DNA of 64,000 nucleotides. Source: Salinigranum halophilum (lineage in GTDB: Archaea > Halobacteriota > Halobacteria > Halobacteriales > Haloferacaceae). Below, piece by piece: positions 44,477-53,524 of this stretch. A model generated the notes under the pieces. That model was not told the DNA's origin, made no database searches, and worked only from the letters and a program-made list of their open reading frames with translations. Position 1 is the first letter of the stretch. The number at the start of each line of letters is the position of its first letter. The translations under genes and the position numbers were made by a program. Location of the stretch: positions 124,001 through 188,000 of the forward strand of contig NZ_SSNL01000004.1 in the NCBI RefSeq assembly GCF_007004735.1, given 5' to 3'.

Positions 44477-46752
44477 TGGTAGCTCACCTCTCGCATCACG
44501 TCGCGGCTCACCAGTTCGGCGGACGCGGCCGTGTATCCGTTGTCGGTCATGTGCTCGATGGTCCGTGCTTTGATCTCCTCTGTGTCCGTGTTCGCCGGCG
44601 GGTCGGCCCACTGGTTCGGGTCGAGGTCGGGGAACAGCCGGCGGACGTCCTCCCAGTCGTGGGTGTCCAACACGGCGCGGATGACGGGGATATCCGAGAA
44701 GTCCACGTCCGTGATGGAGAAGTCCTCGTCGCGGTTCTCCCACGCGTAGCGGTTCAACGCGCTGATGACCTTCTCGCGGCGGAAGTCGACGACGTCTTCG
44801 GAGGGCTCGTTCCCCTCGTAGTCGCCCTCGCGGAACCGGCCGAGGTGTTCGGTCTCGAACAGCCGCATCAAGAGCGGGTCCGGGTCGACGGGCCCGTGTT
44901 CGGTCTCGAGTTTGTCGTCGCTCGCCCACGCGTACACGTGTTCGATGTACTCCTCGACGGTCTCGGCCTCGACACCCTTGTCGGCGAGGAGCGCGTCGAG
45001 GACGTCGGTCTCCTGGCGCGTGTAGACGTGGTCTTTGACCGTGGCCAGCCGCGACTCGTACTCCGTGGTCTCCGCGCGCGAGAAGACCGGCGCGTCGGCC
45101 AGGCCACTCGCCATCGCGTCGAGGACGTCCATCGACGTGATGACGCGCTCGACCGGGAGGGACTCGTGTCGTCTCCCCGTGTCCTCGTGGAGCAGGTCGG
45201 CGATGATGTCGCGCGTGTAGGTGACCGGGATTCCGTGGGTGCCGTCGCCGGTCCCGACGAAGTCGAACGCGTCGGCGTCGACTCGCTCGTCGCCCTGCTG
45301 GAGGTAACCCTGGTCGTACAGGAGCGCCTTGTCGACGAGGTCGAGCCCGGCCGAGAGGTCCTCGGCGTCGAGTCGGGACACCACCGAGTACATGGCGGCG
45401 GCTTCGACCGCGTGTGGGGCGAGTTCGCGGTCGGTGAGGTCGCCGGCACTGTCGCGCACCTCGATGACGAGGCCCTCGCGGATCCGGTCGGCGACCTCTT
45501 CTTCGGATTCGCTGTCCCACACCGTCGTCTCGTTCGTCAGCTCTCGGCGGATGAGTTCGGCCTCGAGCGAGTAGTTCGTCAGATAGCGGAACTCGTGTTT
45601 GTTCAGCCGCCGTTTGAGCGCCTTCAGCGGGTCGCGCCCGTTGCGATCGGCGTACTTGTCGAGTTCGGCGTCGAGGTCCGGGTTCGAGATGATGACCAGT
45701 TGCGTGTCGATGTCCATCCCGATGCCCTTGTCCAGCTTGACGTGGCCCTCGTCGGGCACGTTCAGCAGTTTCTGGAGCAGGTCTGCGTGCTGAGCGGCGT
45801 CCTCGACGATGGTCAACAGGCTGTTGCCCTGCGAGAGCACGCCGTCGTAGGAGAACGCCTGCGGATTCTTCCGGCCCCGTGAGTCGAGTTCGCGTAACAT
45901 GCCGGGCATCCACGACCCGACGAGTCGCTCCTTTGGGCTCCCGTCGTCCTCGGAGTGGAGGATACCGATTCCCCGCCCCACGTCGACGACGTAGTTCTTC
46001 ACGCGCAGGTGCCGTTCGTCGGTCACCTCGCTGAAGAGGTTCTGTTTGCCCGCACGACGGTACTGCTCTTCGAGGTGGGTGTACGCCTCCCGGCAGAACG
46101 GGTCGAGTTCCTCGTCCAGAGAGAGCGGGATGTGGTCGCCCGAGGCGTCGTTGAGCGCCTGCACCACGTCGCGGCGCACCTCCAGCGGGAAGACGGTGAG
46201 CGGATGCGACTGCACTGGCGACTCGTACCAGTCCTCCTCGTGGTCCACCTCGTCGCCGTAGGAGAGTCCCCGGGTGTCGGAGACGTTCGCGATGTTCCAC
46301 TCGACGGTGTACCGTCTCCCGGCGTCGGTCTTCGAGTACTCGCGGAGGCCGTTGACGAGACACCGCTTGAGTTCTGACTTCCCGGTCGCCGTCGGCCCGT
46401 CGAACCAGATGAGCTTCTCGGCTTTACCACGGTCCGCGGCGATGGTCCGCAGGTCGTCGACGAAGTCGTTGAGGATTTCGGTGTTCCCCAAGACGGCGTG
46501 TTCGCCCTGGTTGGCTGGGTCGTCGAAGAAGCGATAGCGCTCGCGCTCTTCGCCCTCCTCGACCACGGTGCGCGTCCCCATCGCTTCGATGGCCTCCAGG
46601 AGGTACTTCGAGGCGTGCGAGGCGATGGAGGGGTGCTCGAACGCCCGGTCGAGGTACGTCCCGAGGCTCATCGGCTCCTCGTACGTCCCTCGGAGCTCCT
46701 CGTCTGCGGCGCGGATGAAATCCGGCCGGTCGGTCGGCGTGTTCTGTCGCAT
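44467..46752 (-). CDS. PrkA-family AAA+ serine protein kinase/regulator, second copy
   Basis: 761 residues. AAA+ core with Walker [16 protein letters not shown] and an asparagine-rich sensor region ([20 protein letters not shown]). The N-terminus ([20 protein letters not shown]) matches PrkA. The first copy lies directly upstream. Some PrkA proteins have been described as kinases and more recently as AAA+ proteases; which applies here cannot be read from sequence. Start 46752 chosen over an upstream Met that lies in the prkA1 end. Confidence 0.9.
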   Translation of the reverse strand: MRQNTPTDRPDFIRAADEELRGTYEEPMSLGTYLDRAFEHPSIASHASKYLLEAIEAMGTRTVVEEGEERERYRFFDDPANQGEHAVLGNTEILNDFVDDLRTIAADRGKAEKLIWFDGPTATGKSELKRCLVNGLREYSKTDAGRRYTVEWNIANVSDTRGLSYGDEVDHEEDWYESPVQSHPLTVFPLEVRRDVVQALNDASGDHIPLSLDEELDPFCREAYTHLEEQYRRAGKQNLFSEVTDERHLRVKNYVVDVGRGIGILHSEDDGSPKERLVGSWMPGMLRELDSRGRKNPQAFSYDGVLSQGNSLLTIVEDAAQHADLLQKLLNVPDEGHVKLDKGIGMDIDTQLVIISNPDLDAELDKYADRNGRDPLKALKRRLNKHEFRYLTNYSLEAELIRRELTNETTVWDSESEEEVADRIREGLVIEVRDSAGDLTDRELAPHAVEAAAMYSVVSRLDAEDLSAGLDLVDKALLYDQGYLQQGDERVDADAFDFVGTGDGTHGIPVTYTRDIIADLLHEDTGRRHESLPVERVITSMDVLDAMASGLADAPVFSRAETTEYESRLATVKDHVYTRQETDVLDALLADKGVEAETVEEYIEHVYAWASDDKLETEHGPVDPDPLLMRLFETEHLGRFREGDYEGNEPSEDVVDFRREKVISALNRYAWENRDEDFSITDVDFSDIPVIRAVLDTHDWEDVRRLFPDLDPNQWADPPANTDTEEIKARTIEHMTDNGYTAASAELVSRDVMREVSYQWD

Positions 46753-46762
46753 TCTGGTCAGG

Positions 46763-48838
46763 TCACTCCTTCTCGAGTTCGCTCTTGGCCACCTCGGCAC
46801 CGGCGAACTCGAGGACTTCCCGCGCGCCCTCGCGCGAGTAGCCCTGGTCGACCAAGGCGTCGACCCACGCGTTGCGTTCGTCGTCGTCCAGTTCGTTCGC
46901 GCTCACCAGCGCCGAGAAGTTGATGTTGTGCTTCTTGTCCTCCCACAGCTTGCGCTCTAAGGCGCGGCGGAGCCGGTCGTTGTCCTGGGGGTTGAACGAC
47001 GTCCCCTCGCGGGCACGACGGGAGACCCAGTTGGAGACCTCCTGGCGGAAGTCGTCCTTGCGGTCCTCGGGGATGGAGAGCTTCTCCTCCACCGACCGGA
47101 GGAACTTCTCGTCGGGCTCTTGCTCCCTGCCGGTGAGTTCGTCCTCGACAGTCGCGTCGTCGATGTACGCCATGACGTGGTCCATGTACTTCTCGCCCTG
47201 CCGCTGGATCTCGTCGAGGTCGTACGCCAGCGCGTGGCGGACGTCCTCGATAGCGCGCTCTTTGTACTCCTCGCGCACCATCTCGAGGTAGCGGTGGTAG
47301 CGCTCGATGTTCTCTTCGAGGATGGAGCCGTGCGACTCGAGGTTGCGCTCGAAGTGGTTGAACACCGTGAGCGGCGAGAGGTAGTCCCGACCCCGGTGGG
47401 TCGAGTCCATGATGGCCTCGGCGATCTCGTCGCCAATGAAGCGCGCCGAGACGCCGTCCATCCCCTCGGCGATGTCGGCCTTCGCCTCGCCTTCCTCTCG
47501 CAACTTCTTCACGTCGAGGTCGTCGCCGTCGTCGACCTCGCCGTTGTAGGCCTTGGCCTTCTGGACGAGGGTCACGTTGCCGCCGTCGGGTTCCGTGATG
47601 CGCGTGAGGACGCCGAACAGCCCCGCCATCTCCATGGCGTGCGGTTCGATGTGCATGTCGGGGACGTCGGCGTTCCGGAGCATCTTCCGGTAGATGTCGG
47701 CCTCCTCCTCGTACTCGAGGACGTACGGGAAGTCGATGCGCTTCGTCCGGTCGTTGAACGCCTCCATCTTCTCGTCGCCCTTCTTCTCGCGGTACTCGGG
47801 CATGTTCGTCCGACCGACGATGACCTGGTCGATGTCGATGCGTGGGTTGTTCTTCGGCTTGATCGTCTGTTCTTGCGACGCGTGCAGGAAGTCGTAGAGG
47901 AACTCGCGCTGGAGCTTCAGTAACTCCTCGCCCGAGAACAGCCCCCGGTTGGCGTTACAGAACGCGCCGGAGTAGTCGAACGCGCGGGGGTCCGACTCGC
48001 CGTAGACGGCGAGTTTCGAGTAGTTGACGTCCCCGGTGAGTTCGGTCTCGTCCTGGTTCTTCTTGTCCTTCGGCTCGAACGTCTCGATGCACTGGCGCTT
48101 GTTCTCGCTGGCGACGAGACGGATGACCTCGATGTGGTTCTCCATCACCGACTGGAGGTCGTCGTCGTAGTGCGCCAGCAGTTTGTCCATGTAGAACTCG
48201 CTGGCGGGGTCGAGCGACTGCTCGTTACGGATGGTGTACGGCGCGTCGAGGTCGCCGTTCAGCCGTTCGAGGACGATGTCGCGCTGCTCCTGGGGGAGGA
48301 GCACGATGGGGTCTTGGTGCATCGGCGAGGTGACGGTGTCGTCGGCGGGGTCTTGGTCGCGGATGACGTCGCCGAGGTTGGTCCACCGGAAGGTGTACAT
48401 CCGCCCCTCGTCGCGCATCGTGTAGTCCTCGAAGTAGCGTCGGACCATCCAGTCGAAGTGGGACTTCCCGGAGCCGACGGGGCCCAAGAGGAGTTTGATG
48501 CGTTTCTCGGGGCCGAGCCCGCGAGCGCCCGACTTCACCTTGTTGACGAACTCGTGGATGGACTCGTGGACCTCTCTCCCGTAGAAGACGTTCTCGCCGT
48601 CGTGTAACGGGTCTTCGGAGGCCATGAGATACTCCACGATACCGGCGGTCTCGTCGTAGGTGGTCCCGTAGTGGTCGAACATGTCCGCGACGCGCTGGTG
48701 GGCGTTGCGGGCGACCTTCGGGTCGTCGTACACCTCCGAGAGGTACCAGTCGAAGCTCTTCGCCTCGCGGAGGTCCGCGGGCACGGAGTCTTGATAATGC
48801 TTGCTCAGGTCTGCTAGTGTTTCGAGTTCACTGCTCAT
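46763..48838 (-). CDS. prkA: PrkA-family AAA+ serine protein kinase/regulator, first copy
   Basis: 691 residues. Walker A LGPVGSGKSHFDWMVRRYF, then the PrkA-specific TFRWTNLGDVI and VIVGRTNMPEYREKKGDEKM segments and the C-terminal kinase-related domain (YLSPLTVFNHFERNLESHGS). It is the first gene of prkA-prkA-yeaH-spoVR, a module conserved in bacteria and haloarchaea and induced by starvation or stress. An unusually long leader of about 230 bases precedes it. Confidence 0.93.
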   Translation of the reverse strand: MSSELETLADLSKHYQDSVPADLREAKSFDWYLSEVYDDPKVARNAHQRVADMFDHYGTTYDETAGIVEYLMASEDPLHDGENVFYGREVHESIHEFVNKVKSGARGLGPEKRIKLLLGPVGSGKSHFDWMVRRYFEDYTMRDEGRMYTFRWTNLGDVIRDQDPADDTVTSPMHQDPIVLLPQEQRDIVLERLNGDLDAPYTIRNEQSLDPASEFYMDKLLAHYDDDLQSVMENHIEVIRLVASENKRQCIETFEPKDKKNQDETELTGDVNYSKLAVYGESDPRAFDYSGAFCNANRGLFSGEELLKLQREFLYDFLHASQEQTIKPKNNPRIDIDQVIVGRTNMPEYREKKGDEKMEAFNDRTKRIDFPYVLEYEEEADIYRKMLRNADVPDMHIEPHAMEMAGLFGVLTRITEPDGGNVTLVQKAKAYNGEVDDGDDLDVKKLREEGEAKADIAEGMDGVSARFIGDEIAEAIMDSTHRGRDYLSPLTVFNHFERNLESHGSILEENIERYHRYLEMVREEYKERAIEDVRHALAYDLDEIQRQGEKYMDHVMAYIDDATVEDELTGREQEPDEKFLRSVEEKLSIPEDRKDDFRQEVSNWVSRRAREGTSFNPQDNDRLRRALERKLWEDKKHNINFSALVSANELDDDERNAWVDALVDQGYSREGAREVLEFAGAEVAKSELEKE

Positions 48839-49210
48839 TGTTCGATAATCGGAGTCTCTGGGCGTCGTGCGCCGAGAACGAGGGACGGTAGCTGTGCGCG
48901 GCAAACGTCGAGCGCGGCCGTCTGTGGGGGTTGTGGTTCGTTCGTGGCATGCGTATTCATACCACCCGTTCCGCGCGGCGACACAGGTCCTCGGCGGTTC
49001 TCTCAGAACGACGTAGCCAGCTGACAGTGCACGGGGGCGGCGACTCGGCCCGGTATCCGAGACTACTTGAGTGGTGAGGTTCCGATACAAATAAGCCTTC
49101 TCCTAAAATGTGAATCCAAAATCATTTTTTCGACGCACAGCGCTGACTCGCCCGCGTCGAGGCGGGCGGGGACCGCCGCGCTCTTGACCCGGGACGGCCT
49201 CACGTCGAGT
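48839..49210. other. Long divergent intergenic region before prkA
   Basis: 372 bases without a protein gene. An AT-rich patch at 49085-49130 holds a TATA-like TTATTTGTATC on the minus strand (about 49088-49098), which would give the prkA operon a 5' leader of about 225 nt. On the plus strand the same patch (TCCAAAATCATTTTTTCG) is the only promoter candidate for the 49211 gene. No hairpin or riboswitch that I recognise. Confidence 0.4.
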
Positions 49211-49612
49211 ATGAGCTACGACGCCCTCCCGGAGGGGTGGCAGGTCTGGGCGGACGAATCCGAGGGGCGGAGCGTCCTCACGTACCGGCCGGACGTGTTC
49301 AACACGAAGGACTTCCCCGCGCCGTGTCTGCCGACCATCTACGTCACGAACGGTTCACGGAAACGGCGACCGGGCGCATCGCAGATTCCCACCGACACCT
49401 GGCACGTGTCGCTCTTTCTCGAACCCGAGGTCGAAGGGACGGTCGAGCGGTACGACTCGCGCGCGGCGGCCGTCGCCGGCGCGGCCGACCTCGCCGCCCG
49501 GTTCGTGTCGGGCGAGGTCGACTATCGGGGCTTCTATCAGGTCCCGCGTGCGGACTACCTCGACCGCCTCGACGAACTGGTCGGGGGAGAGGGCACGGGC
49601 CCGGACGAGTGA
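49211..49612 (+). CDS. Haloarchaeal conserved protein (DUF5820-like)
   Basis: 133 residues, beginning MSYDALPEGWQVWADESEGR and including TWHVSLFLEPEVEG. A small soluble alpha/beta protein of a haloarchaea-only family as I recall; function unknown. The start is the Met immediately before the conserved stretch; the in-frame region upstream is promoter DNA. Confidence 0.75.
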   Translation: MSYDALPEGWQVWADESEGRSVLTYRPDVFNTKDFPAPCLPTIYVTNGSRKRRPGASQIPTDTWHVSLFLEPEVEGTVERYDSRAAAVAGAADLAARFVSGEVDYRGFYQVPRADYLDRLDELVGGEGTGPDE

Positions 49613-49757
49613 CACGGCGCGGTCGGTGTCGGTCGCCCCACGTCCCGTGGTGTCGTGTCCGTTAGCCACCGTGACCGGGTCGACGAGTACACCCGCCGTC
49701 ACGCGCCTGTGAGCCCTCGGCGCGACACTTAACCGGCGGCGTGGCGAAGACGGGGAC

Positions 49758-50207
49758 ATGTCACAGGTCACACTCGTCGGTTCCCGACTCGCGACGGAGG
49801 GCCAGGAGTTCGTCTACGAGGGGGAGTCGACCGCGTGTGAGGGCTGCCCCTATCGGCAGCAGTGTCTCAATCTCTCCGAGGGGACCCGGTACCAGGTCAC
49901 CGACGTCCGCGAGAACGCCCAGACGCTCGACTGTGCCGTCCACGACGTCGGCGTCCGCGCCGTCGAGGTCGAACCGGCCGCAATCACGGTGAACGTCGCC
50001 TCGAAGGGCGCGTACGCCGGGAGCAAGGCGCAACTGCCGGGGCCCTGTCCCCACACCGAGTGTCCAAGCCACCCCTACTGCGTCCCCGACGGCGCGGAGT
50101 TCGACACCGAATACCGCATCAAGACGGTCCACGGAGACCCACCACACGACTTCTGTCTCCTCGACCGCGCCCTCACGCTCGTCGAAATCGAGCCGCCGGT
50201 GGAGTGA
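49758..50207 (+). CDS. UPF0179 family cysteine-rich protein
   Basis: 149 residues. MSQVTLVGSRLATEGQEFVY opening, then CEGCPYRQQCLNL and a second cysteine group CPHTECPSHPYCVP. The two CxxC-x-C clusters suggest metal or Fe-S binding. The family is archaeal and uncharacterised. It is alone, with a 145-base gap before it. Confidence 0.85.
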   Translation: MSQVTLVGSRLATEGQEFVYEGESTACEGCPYRQQCLNLSEGTRYQVTDVRENAQTLDCAVHDVGVRAVEVEPAAITVNVASKGAYAGSKAQLPGPCPHTECPSHPYCVPDGAEFDTEYRIKTVHGDPPHDFCLLDRALTLVEIEPPVE

Positions 50208-50247
50208 CGGGGGCCGTTCCGCCCGACTGCCGGACCGTCCAGACGCG

Positions 50248-51063
50248 TCAGGAGAGGGTGCCGACGTGCTCGGCGACGTACCCGAAGATGTCCTCGTAGC
50301 CGTACGCCGAGAGCAACACCGGGTAGAAGTGTCGGTCCGCCACCAGCGGCGTGCCGTCGGTGGCGGCGAACGGATCGCCCACTTCGACGGGTTCGAAGTT
50401 CGTGGCGAACACTTCGTGGTCGCCCTCGGGAGCCTTCGGAATCGGGTCGAGGAGCCGGTAGACGGTCACCGTGTCGGCCTCGTGCGTGGTCGCCCGCGAC
50501 GCCGTCGGGAGGCGCTCGTCGTCCGCGTCGAGGACGTCCGTGGCGTCGAGGAACGCGCGGACGAGGTCGTAGGCGTTCTCGGCCGCCTCGTCGCTACCCT
50601 GCAGGCCACACTCGACCTCGACGGTGTGGGCGTGCTCGATGAGCCGTCCGTCGGTGAACCGGTCGGTCTCGACGACGACGTCGATCGGCAGGTGTGGACA
50701 GACGGCGTGTGTGACGGCGTCGACGCGGTCGACGAGGGCGAACGGTTCGGCGAACGACTGCGTCGAGTGAAGCGAGAGGGTCGTACAGCCGCGGAGCTCC
50801 CGTGAGAGGTGCGCAGCGAGGCGTCGCTCGTGTGAGTCTGCGTCGGGGTCGCCCGGGAACGCCCGGTTGAGGTCCTCGTCGAGGTACCGCACGCCCGCGT
50901 CGAGCGCCTCCTCGTTGGCGACGACGAGCTTCACCGGGCGGCGCACCGCCGGGGATTCGGCGACGAGCCGCTCGATAGCCACCGGCCCGCAGGGTTCGTC
51001 GCCGTGGATGGCACCGACCACGGCTACCTCGGGGGTTCCCTCCCCGAGTTCGTAAATTCGCAT
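50248..51063 (-). CDS. Succinylglutamate desuccinylase/aspartoacylase-family hydrolase, short form
   Basis: 271 residues. Zinc site H20-x2-E23 in VVGAIHGDEPCGP, H99 in LSLHSTQ, and the probable catalytic Glu in TVEVECGLQG. It is shorter than the enzyme at 33198 and its N-terminus starts directly with the catalytic domain. Substrate unknown; N-acyl-amino acid or acyl-peptide hydrolysis is likely. Start chosen at ATG 51063 over a GTG two codons upstream. Confidence 0.82.
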   Translation of the reverse strand: MRIYELGEGTPEVAVVGAIHGDEPCGPVAIERLVAESPAVRRPVKLVVANEEALDAGVRYLDEDLNRAFPGDPDADSHERRLAAHLSRELRGCTTLSLHSTQSFAEPFALVDRVDAVTHAVCPHLPIDVVVETDRFTDGRLIEHAHTVEVECGLQGSDEAAENAYDLVRAFLDATDVLDADDERLPTASRATTHEADTVTVYRLLDPIPKAPEGDHEVFATNFEPVEVGDPFAATDGTPLVADRHFYPVLLSAYGYEDIFGYVAEHVGTLS

Positions 51064-51145
51064 CGTCACAGGATGGGCGTTCGGGACTCAAATCGGTTCG
51101 GAATCGGCGGCGTGAACGAGAGGGAAGACGGCGCGGAGAGCGACG

Positions 51146-51802
51146 TCAGTCGCGAACGAGAGGGAGGGCCGCGACGACCAGCATCGAAACGGCACAGACC
51201 ACCGCCCAGAGGGTGGGCGACAGCAACGCGAACCCGGGGACGCCGGCGACACCGGCGAGCGCAGCCACGCCGATGCCAGCGAGTGCCGCCGAAGACCGAC
51301 GCTCAGCCGCCTCCGCCGTTCCATCCCCGGTGCCGGCGCTGCTGGCGGCGTCGGCGGCCGAGTCCACCTCGAGGTATGGGTAGAGCTGTGCGGCGAGGTC
51401 ACGGAGTTCGATGGTCCCCCGATTCTTGTCGTAGTCGACGACGCCGGCGTCGGCCATCTTGGGGAGGTGACACTGGTAGAGGCCGATGTAGACCCGCTTG
51501 CGCTGCTTCGAGTTGATGCCCTCAAGCGGCAGGTCGTTCTCCTTCGCGGCGATGTGTTCTGCCATGTCCGACAACGTCGCCCAGCCGTCGTTGTCCTTCA
51601 GATACTGGAGGGCGTCCCGGCGACGCTGGTTCTTCAACAGTTCGAACAACGTGTCGCGGGCCAACTCGGGTTCGACGTCGTCGGGGAGGACGGCGACGAC
51701 GGACTCCGTCCCGTTCTCGGGTTGGGGAGCGGTGACGACGGTCGTGTTCGTCCCGGTCTCGTCCATGGCATCGAGGGCGTCTGTGAGAGTCTCTGCGGTC
51801 AT
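51146..51802 (-). CDS. Winged-helix membrane protein, third DUF7344-like paralogue
   Basis: 218 residues. An N-terminal acidic/Thr-rich region of about 45 residues precedes the wHTH (DTLFELLKNQRRRDALQYLK, then SKQRKRVYIGLYQCHLPKMA, DAGVVDYDKNRG) and two C-terminal hydrophobic helices (AGIGVAALAGVAGVPGFALL, LWAVVCAVSMLVVAALPLV). The wHTH closely matches the proteins at 37900 and 40468. Confidence 0.8.
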   Translation of the reverse strand: MTAETLTDALDAMDETGTNTTVVTAPQPENGTESVVAVLPDDVEPELARDTLFELLKNQRRRDALQYLKDNDGWATLSDMAEHIAAKENDLPLEGINSKQRKRVYIGLYQCHLPKMADAGVVDYDKNRGTIELRDLAAQLYPYLEVDSAADAASSAGTGDGTAEAAERRSSAALAGIGVAALAGVAGVPGFALLSPTLWAVVCAVSMLVVAALPLVRD

Positions 51803-51898
51803 GATTGTATCCGAACGGAGCACGGCTCGCAGTGGAGCGCCCACCCGCCGGGGTCACCGCGATGCTGCGTGTCTGAACTACCTACCAATTACCGTCTA

Positions 51899-51909
51899 GA
51901 TATATAAAC
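51899..51909 (-). promoter_or_regulatory. TATA box upstream of the 51146 regulator gene
   Basis: The minus strand reads GTTTATATATC in an AT-rich stretch (51895-51960) about 100 bases before the ATG, implying a leader of about 75 nt. Confidence 0.45.
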
Positions 51910-52010
51910 TTTCCAGATACTGTAACCTTACAGAGCATCTCATACGCGAGAATAACGTTATTTCGAAGATACCGACCGTTCGGGCACTCTCACCCCCTCC
52001 CCACGTCGCG

Positions 52011-52502
52011 TCAGTGGTCGTGTTCGAGGTGCTCGACGTAGTCGAAGTCGGCGGGGTACGCCTCGGGGCGCTGGTCGTCGAGCGTGATCCGCCACCCGTC
52101 GAGCGCCGTCGGGTCTGACAGCGCCGATTCGAGCGTCTGCCGGACGTCGACGACGTCGACACCGTAGAAGTCTCCCGGCGTGCCGCGGAGATACTGAAGC
52201 GCCGTCCGGAAGAGCGACCGCATGCCGCCGTCGTCGTCGAAGTCGACGTGTTTGTAGACGCCGGCGGCGACCTGGACCATTCCGTGGAGGAACGCGCTCT
52301 CTGTCGTCCCCGCGCCGTAGTTGTACCACTCGTCTTCGAAACAGTCGTGAGCGGCGTGGTACTCGCCGGCGTTGAACAGGCGCACGCCGTGTTCGGTGGC
52401 GCGCCGGAGCGTCGCGTGCTCCCACTGCCGACGGTCGCGGTGCCACCCCGTCGGGTCGCCGAGCGGCGGCGCGACGCTCGGGTCGCGTGTGTGGTCGTCC
52501 AT
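52011..52502 (-). CDS. DUF309 family protein
   Basis: 163 residues. The conserved [25 protein letters not shown] and [19 protein letters not shown] segments identify DUF309, a small helical family of unknown function found in archaea and bacteria. Start at 52502 ([15 protein letters not shown]); the extra in-frame sequence upstream lacks similarity. Confidence 0.85.
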   Translation of the reverse strand: MDDHTRDPSVAPPLGDPTGWHRDRRQWEHATLRRATEHGVRLFNAGEYHAAHDCFEDEWYNYGAGTTESAFLHGMVQVAAGVYKHVDFDDDGGMRSLFRTALQYLRGTPGDFYGVDVVDVRQTLESALSDPTALDGWRITLDDQRPEAYPADFDYVEHLEHDH

Positions 52503-52585
52503 CCGACCGCTACTACAGCCGACCGCGGCCTGAAGCTGTCGGTGGGCCACGACCACGCCCCGCGACGACGCGACGAAACCGGTGA

Positions 52586-52591
52586 TTTAAA
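52586..52591 (+). promoter_or_regulatory. TATA box of tRNA-Leu(CAA)
   Basis: TTTAAA, centred about 31 bases before the tRNA 5' end. Confidence 0.6.
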
Positions 52592-52619
52592 CCCGCACGG
52601 AGCGGTAGCGACGTACTGC

Positions 52620-52703
52620 GCGAGGGTGGCCGAGTCTGGAAAAGGCGGCGGACTCAAGATCCGCTCTCGTAGGAGTCCGTGGGTTCAAATCCCTCCCCTC
52701 GCA
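52620..52703 (+). tRNA. tRNA-Leu(CAA)
   Basis: 84 nt. Acceptor GCGAGGG / CCCTCGC, anticodon arm GCGGA-CTCAAGA-TCCGC with anticodon CAA, T-loop TTCAAAT and a long variable arm, as expected for a class II leucine tRNA. No intron. It is followed at 180 bases by the repetitive structured RNA. Confidence 0.94.
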
Positions 52704-52806
52704 CCTTCTGACGACGAACGCACGCGCGGAGTCGACACTGCAGACAGAGAGCACGTGAACTCGGTCAGTCGCGCGCAGCGTCAGCGAGCACGGTCACCTC
52801 CACCGA

Positions 52807-52820
52807 CCCCGAATTCGGGG
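52807..52820. repeat. Perfect 14-base palindrome before the structured RNA
   Basis: CCCCGAATTCGGGG is its own reverse complement and sits about 45 bases upstream of the predicted TATA box of the structured RNA and 100 bases after tRNA-Leu. It could be a dimer operator or the stem of a tRNA-transcript terminator. The rest of 52704-52850 shows no gene. Confidence 0.45.
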
Positions 52821-52856
52821 ACGTCCGGCACGTCGCGGCAACCTGTTACTCGAACG

Positions 52857-52867
52857 AAAAGATTATG
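52857..52867 (+). promoter_or_regulatory. TATA-like box of the structured RNA
   Basis: AAAAGATTATG is the only AT-rich element in the 180 bases between tRNA-Leu and the repeat region. Transcription would start near 52885, just before the first helices. Confidence 0.4.
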
Positions 52868-52920
52868 TGGGTTGGTACCGTACCCGTAGGTCCGCGAGAA
52901 GCGGCAAGGGCTTACCGGAC

Positions 52921-53046
52921 GACCGGACCCGTCGCGAGACGGATACGGTGTCGGTGCAACCACCAAGCGTCCCGTAACAGGGAATCGAGGTCAACGCGCC
53001 GACGGAGAACCGAAGCAGCCCAGAACCGTCCCACGAACGGTGTAAA
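52921..53046 (+). repeat. Structured RNA unit 0 (diverged)
   Basis: Starts GACC (52921) with a partner GGTC at 52989-52992. It contains a GNRA hairpin CCGTC-GCGA-GACGG and ends with a P5-like CCGT...ACGG and the AAA preceding unit 1. The P4 loop sequence is not conserved, so this may be a 5' capping module rather than a true copy. Confidence 0.45.
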
Positions 53047-53159
53047 GGCCAAGTAGCGAGGAACGCGAAAGCGGGCCGAGCGAACTCGACGGCAGTCGAA
53101 CTGGCCGTAAGGACTGGGGAACCCACAACCAGTCCGCACCCGTTCAGCGAACGGCGGAA
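53047..53159 (+). repeat. Structured RNA unit 1
   Basis: 113 nt. P1 GGCC 53047-53050 with GGCC 53103-53106. GNRA hairpin CGC-GAAA-GCG at 53064-53073. P3 TCGAC-GGCA-GTCGA at 53086-53099. P4 GGACTGG 53111-53117 with CCAGTCC 53129-53135. P5 CCGTTC-AGC-GAACGG. Confidence 0.75.
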
Positions 53160-53279
53160 GGCCAAGTACCGGGTCACGTGAGAACGGGGCCCGCGAACTC
53201 GACGGCAGTCGAACTGGCCGAGAGGACCGGGGAACACACACAACCGAACCGGTCCGAATCCGTTCCGACAGCGGGACAA
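53160..53279 (+). repeat. Structured RNA unit 2
   Basis: 120 nt. P1 GGCC 53160-53163 with GGCC 53216-53219. GNRA hairpin CGT-GAGA-ACG at 53177-53186 (stem covaries from CGC/GCG). P3 identical to unit 1. P4 GGACCGG 53224-53230 with CCGGTCC 53249-53255. Confidence 0.78.
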
Positions 53280-53400
53280 GGCCAAGTACCGGGCAACGCG
53301 CAAGCGGGGTCCGAGAACTCGGCGGCAGCCGAACGGGCCGTAAGGAGCGTGGACAACACGCAGACCGAAGCGCTCCGAAACCGCTCACGGAACGGGAGAA
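53280..53400 (+). repeat. Structured RNA unit 3
   Basis: 121 nt. P1 GGCC 53280-53283 with GGCC 53336-53339. GNRA hairpin CGC-GCAA-GCG at 53297-53306. P3 TCGGC-GGCA-GCCGA (covaries with units 1 and 2). P4 GGAGCG 53344-53349 with CGCTCC 53371-53376. Confidence 0.78.
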
Positions 53401-53524
53401 GACCAAGTAGCGGCCCACGCGAGAGCGGGAGTCGTGAAGTCGGCTCTACGGAGCCGAGAAAGGTCGTGAGGTCCGGGGAAAACACCAACCGAACCGGGCC
53501 GAATCCGAGCGCAGAACGGCGGAA
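53401..53524 (+). repeat. Structured RNA unit 4
   Basis: 124 nt. P1 GACC 53401-53404 with GGTC 53462-53465, a compensatory change relative to GGCC/GGCC. GNRA hairpin CGC-GAGA-GCG at 53418-53427. P3 CGGCTC-TACG-GAGCCG. P4 GGTCCGG 53470-53476 with CCGGGCC 53494-53500 (one G-U pair). Confidence 0.78.
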
